The notes: generated by a model not told the origin, from the sequence alone. 64,000 nucleotides of DNA from CBDDBH01 sp965225625 (GCA_965225625.1 CBDDBH010000031.1:304175-368174), one strand, 5' to 3'. Positions 35,311-45,412 are shown, counted from the first letter of the stretch. Numbers and translations are program-made.

Positions 35311-36063
35311 TTAATAGCCCACGTTAAATCGCTGACCGACAAACCGGGGGTTTTCCAATTCATCAATGATGGCCACGGCGAAGTCTTCCTGGGAAATAAA
35401 ACTCTTCCCGGCGGCGTCAACAACGCGGGTTTCGGTATCGATCCGGTAGGCGCCAGTGCGGTCGCCTGCTTCGATGTCGCCCGCGGGCGTTGCGACCGAC
35501 CACTTGATGTCGCTATTGCGGAAATTTTGCAACGCGATCCAATGGCCGAACAGCATCGCGTACAAGGGCGAGCCGACCGGCGCCCGGAAACCCAGATGAG
35601 GGATCTCTTGGTCCATGGTGTAGCGGCTATTCGCCATGGTCGCTGCACCACCGACCTGCACGATACGGGGCGCTGTATCGCCGCCCTTGCGGGCCGCGGC
35701 GATGAGTGCGACCGAAGATTTGGCGTGCACGGTGTCGTGCGCCAGGTTACCGGGGGCGGTGCCTTGAACCGAAACCACCACGGCGTCCGCGCCATCGATA
35801 GTTTGCAAAATCGAGTCAACGTCGGTTACATCACCGGCAACCGCGGAGAAGTTGGCACCGCCAACTTTGAGTTTGGCGGGATTACGAGACACGCCGATCA
35901 CTTTATGACCGCGATTCAAGGCTTCCGTGACGATTTTCCCGCCAATGTTGCCACTGGCGCCGTAGATCACAATCGTCTGGGGATCAGCCAATACGCTGTG
36001 CGCGGCGCCAGATAAAACGACGGCCAACATTGCACAAACGAATTTGATTGGACGATTCATCAT
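35311..36063 (-). CDS. NAD(P)-binding reductase of the NmrA/atypical SDR type, with signal peptide
   Basis: A 250-residue protein. A signal peptide (about 1-26, ending HSVLADP) is followed by a Rossmann start IVIYGASGNIGGKIVTEAL (GxxGxxG), and the pattern fits the NAD(P)-binding NmrA-like / atypical SDR group. An export signal on a nucleotide-binding reductase is unusual. The substrate is unknown. It converges with ccmB and is divergent from the CoA ligase pseudogene at 36137; the gap between them is 73 bp. Confidence 0.8.
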   Translation of the reverse strand: MMNRPIKFVCAMLAVVLSGAAHSVLADPQTIVIYGASGNIGGKIVTEALNRGHKVIGVSRNPAKLKVGGANFSAVAGDVTDVDSILQTIDGADAVVVSVQGTAPGNLAHDTVHAKSSVALIAAARKGGDTAPRIVQVGGAATMANSRYTMDQEIPHLGFRAPVGSPLYAMLFGHWIALQNFRNSDIKWSVATPAGDIEAGDRTGAYRIDTETRVVDAAGKSFISQEDFAVAIIDELENPRFVGQRFNVGY

Positions 36064-36136
36064 CGGCTCCGGATGCGGTGCGAAAGCGCTGAAGCTACTA
36101 TAACCACTTGAGCAATTGAAGACAGGAGCACGTGTA

Positions 36137-37443
36137 ATGGAACGCAGCGCACCGAAATTGCCCCTGTCTGTGCCAACTACGGGCGCCGAAATCGATAAGA
36201 TCCAACGCGAGCGGCGCCCGATTGTGGTCGAGTTAGCTCGCAGAGCGCCTTTTCATAAGGCCAGGCTTCGTGGGATCGACAGCAGCAATCTCAACGATTC
36301 GTCCGAATGGCGGAAGATTCCGATCCTCGACAAGGACGAACTGCGTGCGCTTTCGCCGACAGAATTTATGCGCGACTTCAACATTGCGCCGCGTAACGAA
36401 GTCATGGAGTACTGGCGCTCGGGTGGTTCGACCGGACAGCCGCTGTTCTACCCACGGACCTTTACCGACATGTTGTACATGTACCAGGGTTTCACCCGTG
36501 GCATCCAATGCATGGGGTTAAAACAAGGCGACACGGCGCACATCTCTTTTCCGCTGGGGATCCACCCGGTCGGCCATGTGTACGCGCAGGTGTGCCAACA
36601 CATCGGGGTTGGCATCAATTGGGCGGGCTCGGGCGCGTCTACGCCGTCGGCCATGCAGGTACAGCTCATAGAGAGCCTCAAGCCGACGGTGTGGATGGGC
36701 ATGTCCAGCTACAGCCTGCATCTGGCTAACCATGCCGAATCACAGGGTATCGATCTGTCCCAATCGAGCGTCGAGCGCGTCATCTGTTCGGCCGAACCTT
36801 TGTCAGCTGCGAAGCGCGCCAAAATCGAACGAAGCTGGGGGCCAAAGTGTACGACTCATTCGGCATGACCGAGATCTGTCTGATGGGCTCCGAGGACGGC
36901 GCCGCGGATGGCTTCCGCATTTGGGACGACATGTTTTATTGCGAGATCCTCGATCCCGACAGCAAAGAGCCGGTCGCCGACGGCGAAGTCGGATTGCTGG
37001 TGGTAACGCCGTTATGGGCGGTTAACGCTACGCCGTTCATCCGCTGGAATTCCGGTGATCTGGTGAGCCGCAAAACAAACGTTGATGGTGACAGCCCATT
37101 CTCGGTGTTCTCGGTCATCAAACACGCCCACCGTACAGCTGGCTTCTTCAAAGTACGCGGCGTCAATATCAATCATTCGGAGTTTGAGGACTTCATGTTC
37201 AGCGATTCGAGGATCCTCGATTTCAAGGCGGAAGTGGTTACCGTCGAGGATTTGGATCGCTTGCGTTTGTCGATGGAGCTCAAACACGGTAGCAATGCCG
37301 GCGTGGTGACCGAGCAAATCGAGCGGGCGATTAAGCAAACCTTCGAAGTTACTGCGGAGATGGTGCTCCTTGAAGCTGGAACGCTCGCTGTGGAATTTGA
37401 AGGCGCTATCAAGGCGCCTCGATTCCAGGATCGCCGAGATTAA
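36137..37443 (+). pseudogene. phenylacetate-CoA ligase-type adenylating enzyme, frameshifted
   Basis: Two frames make one ligase of about 435 residues in the PaaK-like branch of the adenylate-forming family. The first frame carries YWRSGGSTGQPLFYPRT (the ATP loop) and ends near 36830. The second carries VYDSFGMTEICLMG and the C-terminal domain with KVRGVNINHSEFEDFMF. Adding one A to CGAAGCTG near 36830 restores KRAKIERKLGAKVYDSFGMTE (quoted as joined in part). The start is ATG at 36137 with GGAG upstream. It is a genuine lesion or a single-base error in an A-run. If functional it would activate an aromatic acid to its CoA ester. Confidence 0.75.
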
Positions 37444-37495
37444 TCCGTAGCCCGCTCAGCCGGCAGAGCCTAGCTCCGCAGCACAGCTCGCTTAT

Positions 37496-38206
37496 TCAAG
37501 ACTTAAGATAGCGGTCGAAAAATTCCAACGTCCGCGGCCAAGACGTGTTGGATGCGTCTTCGCGATAACGCTCGGCGTTGCTGAAATTCATAAACGCATG
37601 TCCCGCGCCAGCGTAAACATGGAACTCATGTGGTTTGCCCAGGCGCGTTAGTTCACCCTCTAACTTCTCCATGTCCTCGGGTGAAGGATTGGTGTCGTCT
37701 GCGCCGAAGTGGAACATCAGCGGGCATGAAATCTCGCCAGTACGCTCGTACGGCGTGGCGACATCATCACCCCACGGGACCATGGTGTTACCTCCATAGT
37801 AAGCAACTGCAGCGCGAAATACCGGGTTCGCGGCAGCCATCAAATACACCACTCGACCACCCATACAAAAGCCAGTAATGCCAAGCCGTTCGGCTGACAC
37901 CAGCGGATGTGCACTGAGGAAATCAGCGGTCGCGTTCACATCCGCAACCACCTCGCGATCTTTAAGCAGATTCATTTTGTCCAACATGCCACCGGCGTGC
38001 GGATCCTGACGATGGTATAAATCCGGCGCGCTGGCCGCGAAACCGGCTTCAGCAAGCCTGCGTACGATCGAATGCAGAAATTCGTCGTTACCCGGCGCGT
38101 GTTGGATCACAACAATCCCTGGAAACGGGCCTTCACCCTCCGGTACCACGGTGTAACAGCCCATGCCTTGCCCATTAACGTCAACAGTGACTAATAATCC
38201 GTTCAT
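37496..38206 (-). CDS. dienelactone hydrolase family protein
   Basis: A 236-residue alpha/beta hydrolase of the dienelactone hydrolase group. The Cys nucleophile is in GITGFCMGGRVV (GxCxGG), the acid in FGADDTNPS and the His in AGAGHAFMNF, the Cys-Asp-His triad of the family. Members hydrolyse dienelactone in chlorocatechol degradation or other esters. It is transcribed opposite to the preceding ligase pseudogene. The 209 bp between this gene and the metal-efflux operon hold nothing I recognise. Confidence 0.88.
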   Translation of the reverse strand: MNGLLVTVDVNGQGMGCYTVVPEGEGPFPGIVVIQHAPGNDEFLHSIVRRLAEAGFAASAPDLYHRQDPHAGGMLDKMNLLKDREVVADVNATADFLSAHPLVSAERLGITGFCMGGRVVYLMAAANPVFRAAVAYYGGNTMVPWGDDVATPYERTGEISCPLMFHFGADDTNPSPEDMEKLEGELTRLGKPHEFHVYAGAGHAFMNFSNAERYREDASNTSWPRTLEFFDRYLKS

Positions 38207-38415
38207 CGCAAATTCCCTTGTGCTTGCCCAAGTTGCCTTAGCGCATAAATCGACAACCCACCGCTATAAATTTAGCTCCTCCAGCACCAGTGCTTCGGGA
38301 GAATCAGAAGCGACAGTATACCTAACTGCATTCTTGCGCAGGCTTGGCGCGCGCATCGGTAGTTCATAGCCATCGCCAAGTCCGTCACGACTCGTGCAGC
38401 TAGCCACTAAGCAGC

Positions 38416-41400
38416 TCACTGAGCCGGAATCGAATTCGGCTCCCGAGCGGAAGCTCTAAGCTGCCATAAGTAGTAGATAACCGGGATCACGAGCAGCGTC
38501 AGCACCGTCGAGCTCAGCAATCCGCCGATCATCGGCGCCACGATCGGGCGCATGACTTCCGTACCGGTTCCGGTGAGCAGCATAATGGGCAGCAGGCCGG
38601 CGATCGTCGAACAAGTCGTCATCGTGATCGGGCGCACGCGCCGCAACGCGGCATCGACGACCACATCGCGCAGAACCGCGGGATCTAGGTCCGTCCCAGG
38701 AGATAGCCCACGCAGGTGTTCTGCCAGCGATCGTTTCAGCAACTCCAGCATGACAATGCCGTTTTCCACAGCAATTCCGGCGAGCGCGATGAAGCCGACG
38801 CCGACGGCAATTGACAGCTGATAATCCAGGGCGAACAGTAGCCACGCACCGCCGCCCAGGGCAAACGGCAGGCTTCCCATGATGATCGACACCTCAGTGA
38901 CGCTGCGAAAGTTGAAGTACAGGAGCGTGAAAATGATCAGTAGAGTTACCGGCACAACGATCGCGAGTCGTTCCATCGCACGCACAAGATATTCGTACTG
39001 CCCGGACCAGGTCAGCGAATACCCCGGCGGCAGAGATACGGCGTCGGTGACCGTTTGCCGGGCTTCCTGCACATAGCTTCCCAGATCGCGGTCTTGGGTG
39101 TCGATAAACACCCAGCCGTTAAGCCGCGCGTTCTCGCTCTTGATCATGGGTGGTCCGTCATCGATAGCGATATCAGCCACATCGCCGAGCGGGATCCGCG
39201 CCCCGGCAGGGGTGACGATTGGCAGTAAACGCAACTGTTCGACTGAATCGCGCATCTGTCGTGGATAGCGCACGTTCACGGGGTAGCGCTCCAAGCCCTC
39301 GACTGTCTCGGTGACGTTCATGCCACCCACGGCGGTGCGCACGATGTTCTGCACATCGCTAATATTGAGTCCCAGCCTGGCGGCCTTCAGCCGGTCAATG
39401 TCGATGTTGACGTAGCGCCCTCCGGCGACACGCTCGGCATAGACCGACAGCGTGCCCGGCACGTCTTGCAGCACCGTCTCGATCTGCTGGCCGATAGCCT
39501 GGATCGTCGCCAGATCCGGGCCAGCAATCTTGATACCAACCGGGGTCTTGATGCCCGTCGCGAGCATGTCGATGCGCGTTTTGATCGGCATGACCCAGGC
39601 GTTAGTTACTCCGGGCAGATCGACCAGCGTATCGAGCTCCGCTTTGAGACTCGCGATGGTCATCCCGGCACGCCACTCGGTGCGAGGCTTCAGCCGGATG
39701 ACTGTTTCAATCATGGTCAGCGGCGCAGGATCCGTCGCCGTCTCCGCGCGACCGATCTTACCGAACACTGATTGCACCTCGGGCAGCGTGCGGATCAGCT
39801 TGTTGGTTTGCTGCAGCAGCTGCTGTGCTTTGCCGATGGATATTGCCGGCAGAGTGGTCGGCATGTACATGAAATCGCCCTCATCCAACTCCGGCATGAA
39901 TTCCGATCCCAAGCGGGTAAGTGGCCACAAGCCGACGATCATGATCACGAACGCTGCGAAGGCGAGCGAATACGGCGCTCGCAGCACTGCACTGATGATT
40001 GGTCGATAGATAAATTTGAGCAGGCGAGTGACGGGATTGCGCTCGACGCGTGCGACGCGGCCGCGAATGAAAAATCCGAGTAGCACAGGTACGAGGGTCA
40101 CCGCGAGTCCCGTAGCCGCGGCCATCGCATAGATCCAGGTATAGGCCAGCGGTGCAAACATGCGGCCTTCCTGGGCCTCAAGCGTAAACACCGGCAGCAC
40201 GCTCAGACCGGTGATGAGCAACGCAAAGAAAATCGGTGTCCCAACCTCCTGAGTCGCCACGCGGATGATGGCCCAATGGTCCGTCTGCGGGCCGTGCCTT
40301 TCCATGTGCTGGTGTACATTGTCGATCATCACCACGGCCGCATCGACCATCACGCCAATGGCAATGGCGATACCCCCGAGCGACATGATGTTGGCATTGA
40401 TCCCCTGGTAGTACATCACGATGAAGGCCGCCAGGATCCCCATAGGCAGGCTCACAATGACGACCGCGGCGGAACGAAGGTGAAAAAGAAACAACGCACA
40501 GACAAGTGCGACCAGCAGCAACTCTACCACCAGCGCTGTTCGCAGTGTCGCGATTGCGCGCTCGATTAGCCGCGAACGGTCGTAGGTTTCGACGATCTCC
40601 ACGCCTTCGGGCAGCCCGCGCTGTAACTGCGCTAGCTTGGTCTTTACCGCTTCGATGGTCGCGAGCGCGTTCTCCCCCCAGCGCATGACTACCACCGCGC
40701 CGACAACCTCGCCTTCACCGTTCAACTCCGCAATGCCGCGACGCAGTTGCGGACCGACACGGATATCTGCCAGATCGCCGAGCAGGATCGGGGTGCCGCG
40801 CCGATTCACACCAAGCGGGACGCTGCGCAACTCATCGATGCCTTTCAGGTAACCCGTGGCACGCACCATGTGCTCAGCCTCCGCGATTTCGATCACAGAG
40901 CCGCCGACCTCCTGGTTCGCGGCTCGGATCGCCGCGTTGACCTGGGCGAGCGGGATGCCGTAGGCGCGTAGCCGATCGGGATCCAAGACCACCTGATACT
41001 GCTTGACCATGCCTCCTATGGTCGCGACCTCGGCGACGCCCGGCACGGTCTGCAACTCATATTTCAAAAACCAATCCTGAAGCGCGCGCAACTCGGACAA
41101 ATCGTGGCCGCCACTGCGATCGACCAGCGCATATTCGTACACCCATCCCACGCCCGTGGCATCGGGTCCCAACGCCGCACTGGCCTCTGCCGGCAGCCGT
41201 CCGGCAACCTGACTGAGATACTCCAGCACCCGCGAGCGTGCCCAATAGATATCGGTACCATCCTCAAAGATGACGTAGACATAAGAGTCGCCGAAGAACG
41301 AGTAGCCGCGGACGGTTACCGCGCCCGGCACGGAAAGCATGGCGGTAGTCATCGGATAGGTGACCTGATCTTCGACGACCTGCGGCGCCTGACCGGGATA

Positions 41401-41556
41401 GCTGGTCTTGATGATGACCTGGATGTCGGACAAGTCGGGGATCGCGTCGACCGGCATACGCGAAAGCACGAACCCGCCCGCGAGCGCCAGCAATACGGCA
41501 AAGAGCACGACCAACAAGCGATTGTCGATGGACCAGCCGATAATGCGCTCAATCAT
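38416..41556 (-). CDS. cusA: heavy-metal efflux RND transporter, CusA-like
   Basis: A 1046-residue RND pump with 12 helices and two large periplasmic domains. In the TM4 region it reads LGGIAIAIGVMVDAAVVMID, which matches the monovalent-cation (Cu+/Ag+, HME4) subgroup rather than the DFG type of Czc pumps. MSLPMGILAAFIVMY-like and GVMVDAAVV-like elements support this. Start ATG at 41556 has GGGGAG upstream and overlaps the adaptor gene stop by eight bases. It is the last gene of the operon. Confidence 0.92.
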   Translation of the reverse strand: MIERIIGWSIDNRLLVVLFAVLLALAGGFVLSRMPVDAIPDLSDIQVIIKTSYPGQAPQVVEDQVTYPMTTAMLSVPGAVTVRGYSFFGDSYVYVIFEDGTDIYWARSRVLEYLSQVAGRLPAEASAALGPDATGVGWVYEYALVDRSGGHDLSELRALQDWFLKYELQTVPGVAEVATIGGMVKQYQVVLDPDRLRAYGIPLAQVNAAIRAANQEVGGSVIEIAEAEHMVRATGYLKGIDELRSVPLGVNRRGTPILLGDLADIRVGPQLRRGIAELNGEGEVVGAVVVMRWGENALATIEAVKTKLAQLQRGLPEGVEIVETYDRSRLIERAIATLRTALVVELLLVALVCALFLFHLRSAAVVIVSLPMGILAAFIVMYYQGINANIMSLGGIAIAIGVMVDAAVVMIDNVHQHMERHGPQTDHWAIIRVATQEVGTPIFFALLITGLSVLPVFTLEAQEGRMFAPLAYTWIYAMAAATGLAVTLVPVLLGFFIRGRVARVERNPVTRLLKFIYRPIISAVLRAPYSLAFAAFVIMIVGLWPLTRLGSEFMPELDEGDFMYMPTTLPAISIGKAQQLLQQTNKLIRTLPEVQSVFGKIGRAETATDPAPLTMIETVIRLKPRTEWRAGMTIASLKAELDTLVDLPGVTNAWVMPIKTRIDMLATGIKTPVGIKIAGPDLATIQAIGQQIETVLQDVPGTLSVYAERVAGGRYVNIDIDRLKAARLGLNISDVQNIVRTAVGGMNVTETVEGLERYPVNVRYPRQMRDSVEQLRLLPIVTPAGARIPLGDVADIAIDDGPPMIKSENARLNGWVFIDTQDRDLGSYVQEARQTVTDAVSLPPGYSLTWSGQYEYLVRAMERLAIVVPVTLLIIFTLLYFNFRSVTEVSIIMGSLPFALGGGAWLLFALDYQLSIAVGVGFIALAGIAVENGIVMLELLKRSLAEHLRGLSPGTDLDPAVLRDVVVDAALRRVRPITMTTCSTIAGLLPIMLLTGTGTEVMRPIVAPMIGGLLSSTVLTLLVIPVIYYLWQLRASAREPNSIPAQ

Positions 41557-42802
41557 GGTGCTGCTCCCCATCCACATCGGCCGGCTGCAGTCTATGCATA
41601 CTCGCCTTGAGGCTTGCCTCCGAGTCGATCAGGAATTGCCCGGATGCAACGACACGCTGGCCCTCTTGCAGACCGGAAACGATTTCCACGTACTCGCCGC
41701 TCTCTATCCCGGTGACGACGTCTCGCGGTGCGAAATGCCCATTACCCAGGTCGAGGATTACCCGCGCGCCCTCCCTACCGCGGATTAGCGCTTCTCTGGG
41801 CACGGCCAATGCCGTCGTCTCCTCGCCGAAAATCGATACGTGCGCGAACATGTTCGGTTTCAGCAACTCGTCCGGGTTTTCGAAACGCAGCCGAACCCGC
41901 AGCGTACGCGTGACGGGATCCAGCGCCGGGTAGATGTGGTCCACGCGCCCTTCCCATTTGCGACCCGGCAGGGAGTCTAGACGTGCCTCGGCGGCCTGCC
42001 CGGCGGCTACCCAGAAAGCCTGACGCTCGAATACCTCGGCCAGGAACCAGACCTGGCGCAGATCGGCAAGCGTCATCACTTCGGTTGCCGGCTTCACATA
42101 CATGCCTTCGCGCACGTTGAGCTTGGAAATGACCCCATCCTGCGACGCATACAGCTGCACGCGTTGTGAAACGCGCCGCGAATCGGTGAGGCGCTTCACC
42201 TGCGCGTCGGAAATACCAAGCGCATGCAGACGCTCGCGCGAGGCGGTAATCAACCCGTCACGTTTACCCGCGAGTGCTTCAAGGTATTCCTCCTGGGCAT
42301 TGACCAGCGTCGGCGAGTAGAGCTCAAACAATAGTTGACCGCGTTTTACCCGTTCCCCCTCCGCTTTGACCAGCAGGCGTTCGATCCAACCGTCAGTGCG
42401 CGTGTGGATGTGACTCATCAGCGTTTCGTCGTAGTCCAGATAACCAACAGACTCAATGTCTTGCGACAGCGCGCGCCGGTTAATCTCAACGCTCCTCACG
42501 CCGAGGTTCTGGACCACGTCCGGATCGATAGTTACCACCGCGCCGCGCTCCTCGCTGCCGCCACCAGCCGCATCGGCATACACAGGGATCAAATCCATTC
42601 CCATGGGCGACTTGCCTGGCGCGTTGCCTCTATAGCTGGGGTCCATTGGCGCGGTCCAGTACAGGATCTCCCGGGCTACCGTATCCGCCCCCGGCCCTGA
42701 CTGGCCAGCGGTCGTGCGGAACATGTTGGTGTAGCGCGCGACCCCCAGGCCTGCGCCCAATCCGACGACGAGCGTAACCAGCAACAATAACGTCCGGTTC
42801 AT
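41549..42802 (-). CDS. cusB: RND efflux periplasmic adaptor, CusB-like
   Basis: A 417-residue membrane-fusion protein. A signal or anchor lies at 1-24. A metal-binding segment reads YWTAPMDPSYRGNAPGKSPM followed by GMDLIPVY, the Met-rich heavy-metal-binding domain typical of copper/silver adaptors. Then come a barrel-sandwich region and helical hairpin (VNAQEEYLEALAGKRDGLI, in part), and a beta-barrel. It links CusA to the outer-membrane factor. It overlaps cusC by four bases. Confidence 0.92.
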   Translation of the reverse strand: MNRTLLLLVTLVVGLGAGLGVARYTNMFRTTAGQSGPGADTVAREILYWTAPMDPSYRGNAPGKSPMGMDLIPVYADAAGGGSEERGAVVTIDPDVVQNLGVRSVEINRRALSQDIESVGYLDYDETLMSHIHTRTDGWIERLLVKAEGERVKRGQLLFELYSPTLVNAQEEYLEALAGKRDGLITASRERLHALGISDAQVKRLTDSRRVSQRVQLYASQDGVISKLNVREGMYVKPATEVMTLADLRQVWFLAEVFERQAFWVAAGQAAEARLDSLPGRKWEGRVDHIYPALDPVTRTLRVRLRFENPDELLKPNMFAHVSIFGEETTALAVPREALIRGREGARVILDLGNGHFAPRDVVTGIESGEYVEIVSGLQEGQRVVASGQFLIDSEASLKASMHRLQPADVDGEQHHD

Positions 42803-44076
42803 GGCGATTCCCCCGCCAGGTAGAGCAACCGGGCCTGGGCCGAGGCACGATCGACACGGATCCGGAGCATGGCAAGGCGGGTGTCGAGTTCAGCCAGCCG
42901 GGCGCGCATCAAGGTGGTGAAATCAGCCACGTCGGACTGGTAGGCCTTTAGCGTCGCCTCTGAATTCTGCTGCGCCTCCAGCAACGTCCTGCGCTGGTAA
43001 AGCTCAAGCCGTTCGCCCTCGCGACGCCATTGTGCGTATTCGGTCTCGACCAACCGTTGCAGCTCGCGTAGCCGATCGATGCGATCGTGCTGGTGCGCGG
43101 TACGCTGATACTGGCTTGCAGCGAGGCTGCGGTCCTGGCGTTTGTCACGGAACAGCGGTAAATCGATCAGCAGCATGGCGGACAGGAAGTCGGACCGGTC
43201 ACGGCCGTCGAGTTCGAAGCCACTGCGCTCGCCGTAGGAAACGTCGATCATCCAGCCCGGCTTGTATTGCTGCTCAGCGACCGCCACCGCACTTTTGCTG
43301 GCCGCCACCTCGGCGTCCTCGATGCGCATACGCGGATGCCTCTGGAGGCCATCGAGCAGCAGCTCGAGCTCGACAACTTCGGTCATCTCGGGGAACGACT
43401 CTGGCAGCGGACGCCGGGCATTGTCCATGCCCAGCCACTTCGCCAGATTGGCCACCGCCTTCTCCCGATCGCCGCGCAGGCGCGTCAAACGATCAGCGAT
43501 CAGCGAGAGTTCCAACTGCGCGCGCATGACATCGTGCTGATTATCACGACCCGCCGCATACTGACGTTGAGTGATCTGCACCAACAGCGCAAACAATTTT
43601 TCATGTTCCCCCAGGATTGCCGCCGCCTGGATCTGGTAGTACAACTCGAGGAAGTCGCTACGAACGTTACGCAGGACTAGAAGCCTTTGATTTTCGGCTC
43701 CGGCCCGATCGCCGCGCGCCAACGCCCGGGTCTGCTCGGAGCGATAATGCAGTGAGCGGCCTCGAGGGAAGGCCTGCTGCACGCCGATCTGCAATTGCGT
43801 CATTGGGACATCGTCGCGATCGAAACTGTCGGTCGGCAGGTTCATCGCCGCCAGCTTCAGGCGCGGATCCGGCAGTTGACCATCGGCGACGGCGCGTTGA
43901 TCCAGGGCGTCAGCGCGAGCTTGTAAAGCCAGTACGGCAGGGTCACCCCGCACCGCCAGTTGCTCCGCCTCGGCCAACATCAACGTGTCGTTCGGCGCCG
44001 CGTCCACGCGGAACGCGTTGAAAACGATAATCAGCCAGAGCCACGGCGCTGGCAGAACAGACTTTAGTATGGGCAT
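42799..44076 (-). CDS. cusC: outer-membrane efflux protein, TolC/CusC family
   Basis: A 425-residue outer-membrane factor: signal peptide about 1-27, then two repeats of coiled-coil helices (for example ALARGDRAGAENQRLLVLRN and ARLAELDTRLAMLRIRVDR). No lipobox is evident. It forms the exit duct of the tripartite pump. It overlaps the adaptor start by four bases. The preceding small gene starts about 55 bp further upstream in transcription direction. Confidence 0.88.
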   Translation of the reverse strand: MPILKSVLPAPWLWLIIVFNAFRVDAAPNDTLMLAEAEQLAVRGDPAVLALQARADALDQRAVADGQLPDPRLKLAAMNLPTDSFDRDDVPMTQLQIGVQQAFPRGRSLHYRSEQTRALARGDRAGAENQRLLVLRNVRSDFLELYYQIQAAAILGEHEKLFALLVQITQRQYAAGRDNQHDVMRAQLELSLIADRLTRLRGDREKAVANLAKWLGMDNARRPLPESFPEMTEVVELELLLDGLQRHPRMRIEDAEVAASKSAVAVAEQQYKPGWMIDVSYGERSGFELDGRDRSDFLSAMLLIDLPLFRDKRQDRSLAASQYQRTAHQHDRIDRLRELQRLVETEYAQWRREGERLELYQRRTLLEAQQNSEATLKAYQSDVADFTTLMRARLAELDTRLAMLRIRVDRASAQARLLYLAGESP

Positions 44077-44131
44077 GACAGCCTTCCTCCTCGCAGGTAC
44101 GCTTGAATCAGTGGCGAAACAGGAGAAAGCG

Positions 44132-44545
44132 CTAGTTCAGCAGAACGTTATACCTTGCAAAAGGGGGGGAAACGGCTCGCTCGGACAAGTAGGGTCGCCA
44201 CGACACCGCGGCCGACGTCGACAAACCGATATCGCGCGATTGGGCAATCGCGACACGCATGGGAGGAATGAGACCGACGTCGAGTTTGCTCGCCGGTGCT
44301 TTGGCTACCGCGATCTGCGCCAGCTCACAGTCGCACTTACCCAGACAATGCGCATCGGCTTGCTCGCCACCGTCGGGCGCCCCGTGATGGGCGTGTGCGC
44401 CATCCGCGTTGTGCAGATGGGTCGACTCGTTTGTCTTCTCTGCGCGTACACAGTCGGCACACAGCGCGCTGCCCCAGTTGAACAGCAGCAGGAGCATGAC
44501 GCCAACCGCGATCGGTCTGCGCCGCTTGCGCGCTATAGTGACCAT
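44132..44545 (-). CDS. small Cys/His-rich secreted protein, probable metal-binding
   Basis: A protein of about 137 residues, with a signal peptide ending near ALCADC and a metal-ligand-rich mature segment: CADC, several His in THLHNADGAHAHH, and HCLGKCDC. It ends with PPFARYNVLLN. Proteins of this layout (CopL- or DUF2946-like) often precede copper resistance operons; I do not claim the exact family. The start is ATG at 44545 because AAGGA lies nine bases upstream; an ATG at 44554 is also possible. It is the first gene after the MerR-type promoter, so it should be metal-induced with the pump. Confidence 0.7.
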   Translation of the reverse strand: MVTIARKRRRPIAVGVMLLLLFNWGSALCADCVRAEKTNESTHLHNADGAHAHHGAPDGGEQADAHCLGKCDCELAQIAVAKAPASKLDVGLIPPMRVAIAQSRDIGLSTSAAVSWRPYLSERAVSPPFARYNVLLN

Positions 44546-44590
44546 CTTCAACATTCCTTGACTAACATCGCACTGTGTCGTTAATTCAGA

Positions 44591-44622
44591 ATAATAGACT
44601 CTGTACCTATATACGGAGTCAA
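44591..44622 (-). promoter_or_regulatory. MerR-family-type promoter with dyad operator
   Basis: On the minus strand, a -35 box TTGACT (44617-44622) and a -10 box TATTAT (44591-44596) are 20 bp apart, the long spacing typical of MerR-activated promoters. The spacer holds the dyad GACTCCGTA-TATAGG-TACAGAGTC (44597-44620), 8 of 9 arm bases matching. The layout closely resembles the mer operator. It should drive the Cys/His protein and cusCBA. No MerR-type gene is in the window. Confidence 0.75.
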
Positions 44623-44671
44623 CGACCCTAAGCGAACGCTATAGCGCCTCAATATTGATCCTCTAATCTGA

Positions 44672-45412
44672 TCAAAAGCGCGACTCCAGTTCGCGCCACA
44701 GTTCCGCAAAGGCGGTGCCCGCCTTGCCGCCAGGCGCGAACGCCATCAGCGGCGCCGTGCGCAATCCCATTTTTTCGACTTCACTTGCATAAGGTATTTC
44801 GGCCTTGAGCACCTCTTGGCGATCCTGCTGCAATCGGGTCACGATCTGCTCATGCAGCCGTTTGCGCCGGTCCACCATGGAAAAGAAAACCAAGACATCG
44901 AGTTCGGTCAGCGCCGATTCTCTGAGGTGGCGAACAAGCTGAGCATAGGTGCGTACCGAGAGGGTCGTCGGAATGAGGGGCACCAGCAAAGTATCCGAAG
45001 CGCGGAACACGTTTTCCGACACGAGTGAGATGTTCGGCGGGCAATCGAACAGAAGCAGATCGTATTCGCGGGCAACGGGCTTGAGGATCTTGCGCAAAAT
45101 CTGGTCAGACTTCTTCGCACTGTTGAGAAACAGATCCATATTGCGGTTGGCGAAATCGGCCGGAACCAGATCAAGTCCTGGGAAGTCGCTAGCTTTGATG
45201 ACGTCTTCAAGCGACCGTTTGCGCCGGATGAGCCGCCGCGCACCGCCGGCAAGCTTCGGCTTGATCCGAAAATAAAAACTTGCAGCCGCCTGCGGATCAA
45301 GATCCCAAAGGAGCGTACGGTAGCCCTGGTTTGCTGCCAGCCACGCGAGATTGACGGCCGCAGCCGTTTTCCCTACGCCGCCCTTGATGCTGTAGATCGC
45401 CAACGTCTTCAA
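44672..45412 (-). CDS. ParA-family ATPase
   Basis: A 246-residue deviant-Walker ATPase. The P loop KGGVGKT is at residues 10-16; further motifs are LLWDLDPQAAASFYF and LLLFDCPPNISLVSENVF. It is of the chromosomal ParA/Soj-like or orphan group; no parB or parS is adjacent. The start overlaps the CHAD gene stop by four bases, so the pair is co-translated. With the CHAD domain, which binds polyphosphate, a role in positioning polyphosphate granules can be proposed, but only from adjacency. Confidence 0.88.
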   Translation of the reverse strand: MKTLAIYSIKGGVGKTAAAVNLAWLAANQGYRTLLWDLDPQAAASFYFRIKPKLAGGARRLIRRKRSLEDVIKASDFPGLDLVPADFANRNMDLFLNSAKKSDQILRKILKPVAREYDLLLFDCPPNISLVSENVFRASDTLLVPLIPTTLSVRTYAQLVRHLRESALTELDVLVFFSMVDRRKRLHEQIVTRLQQDRQEVLKAEIPYASEVEKMGLRTAPLMAFAPGGKAGTAFAELWRELESRF

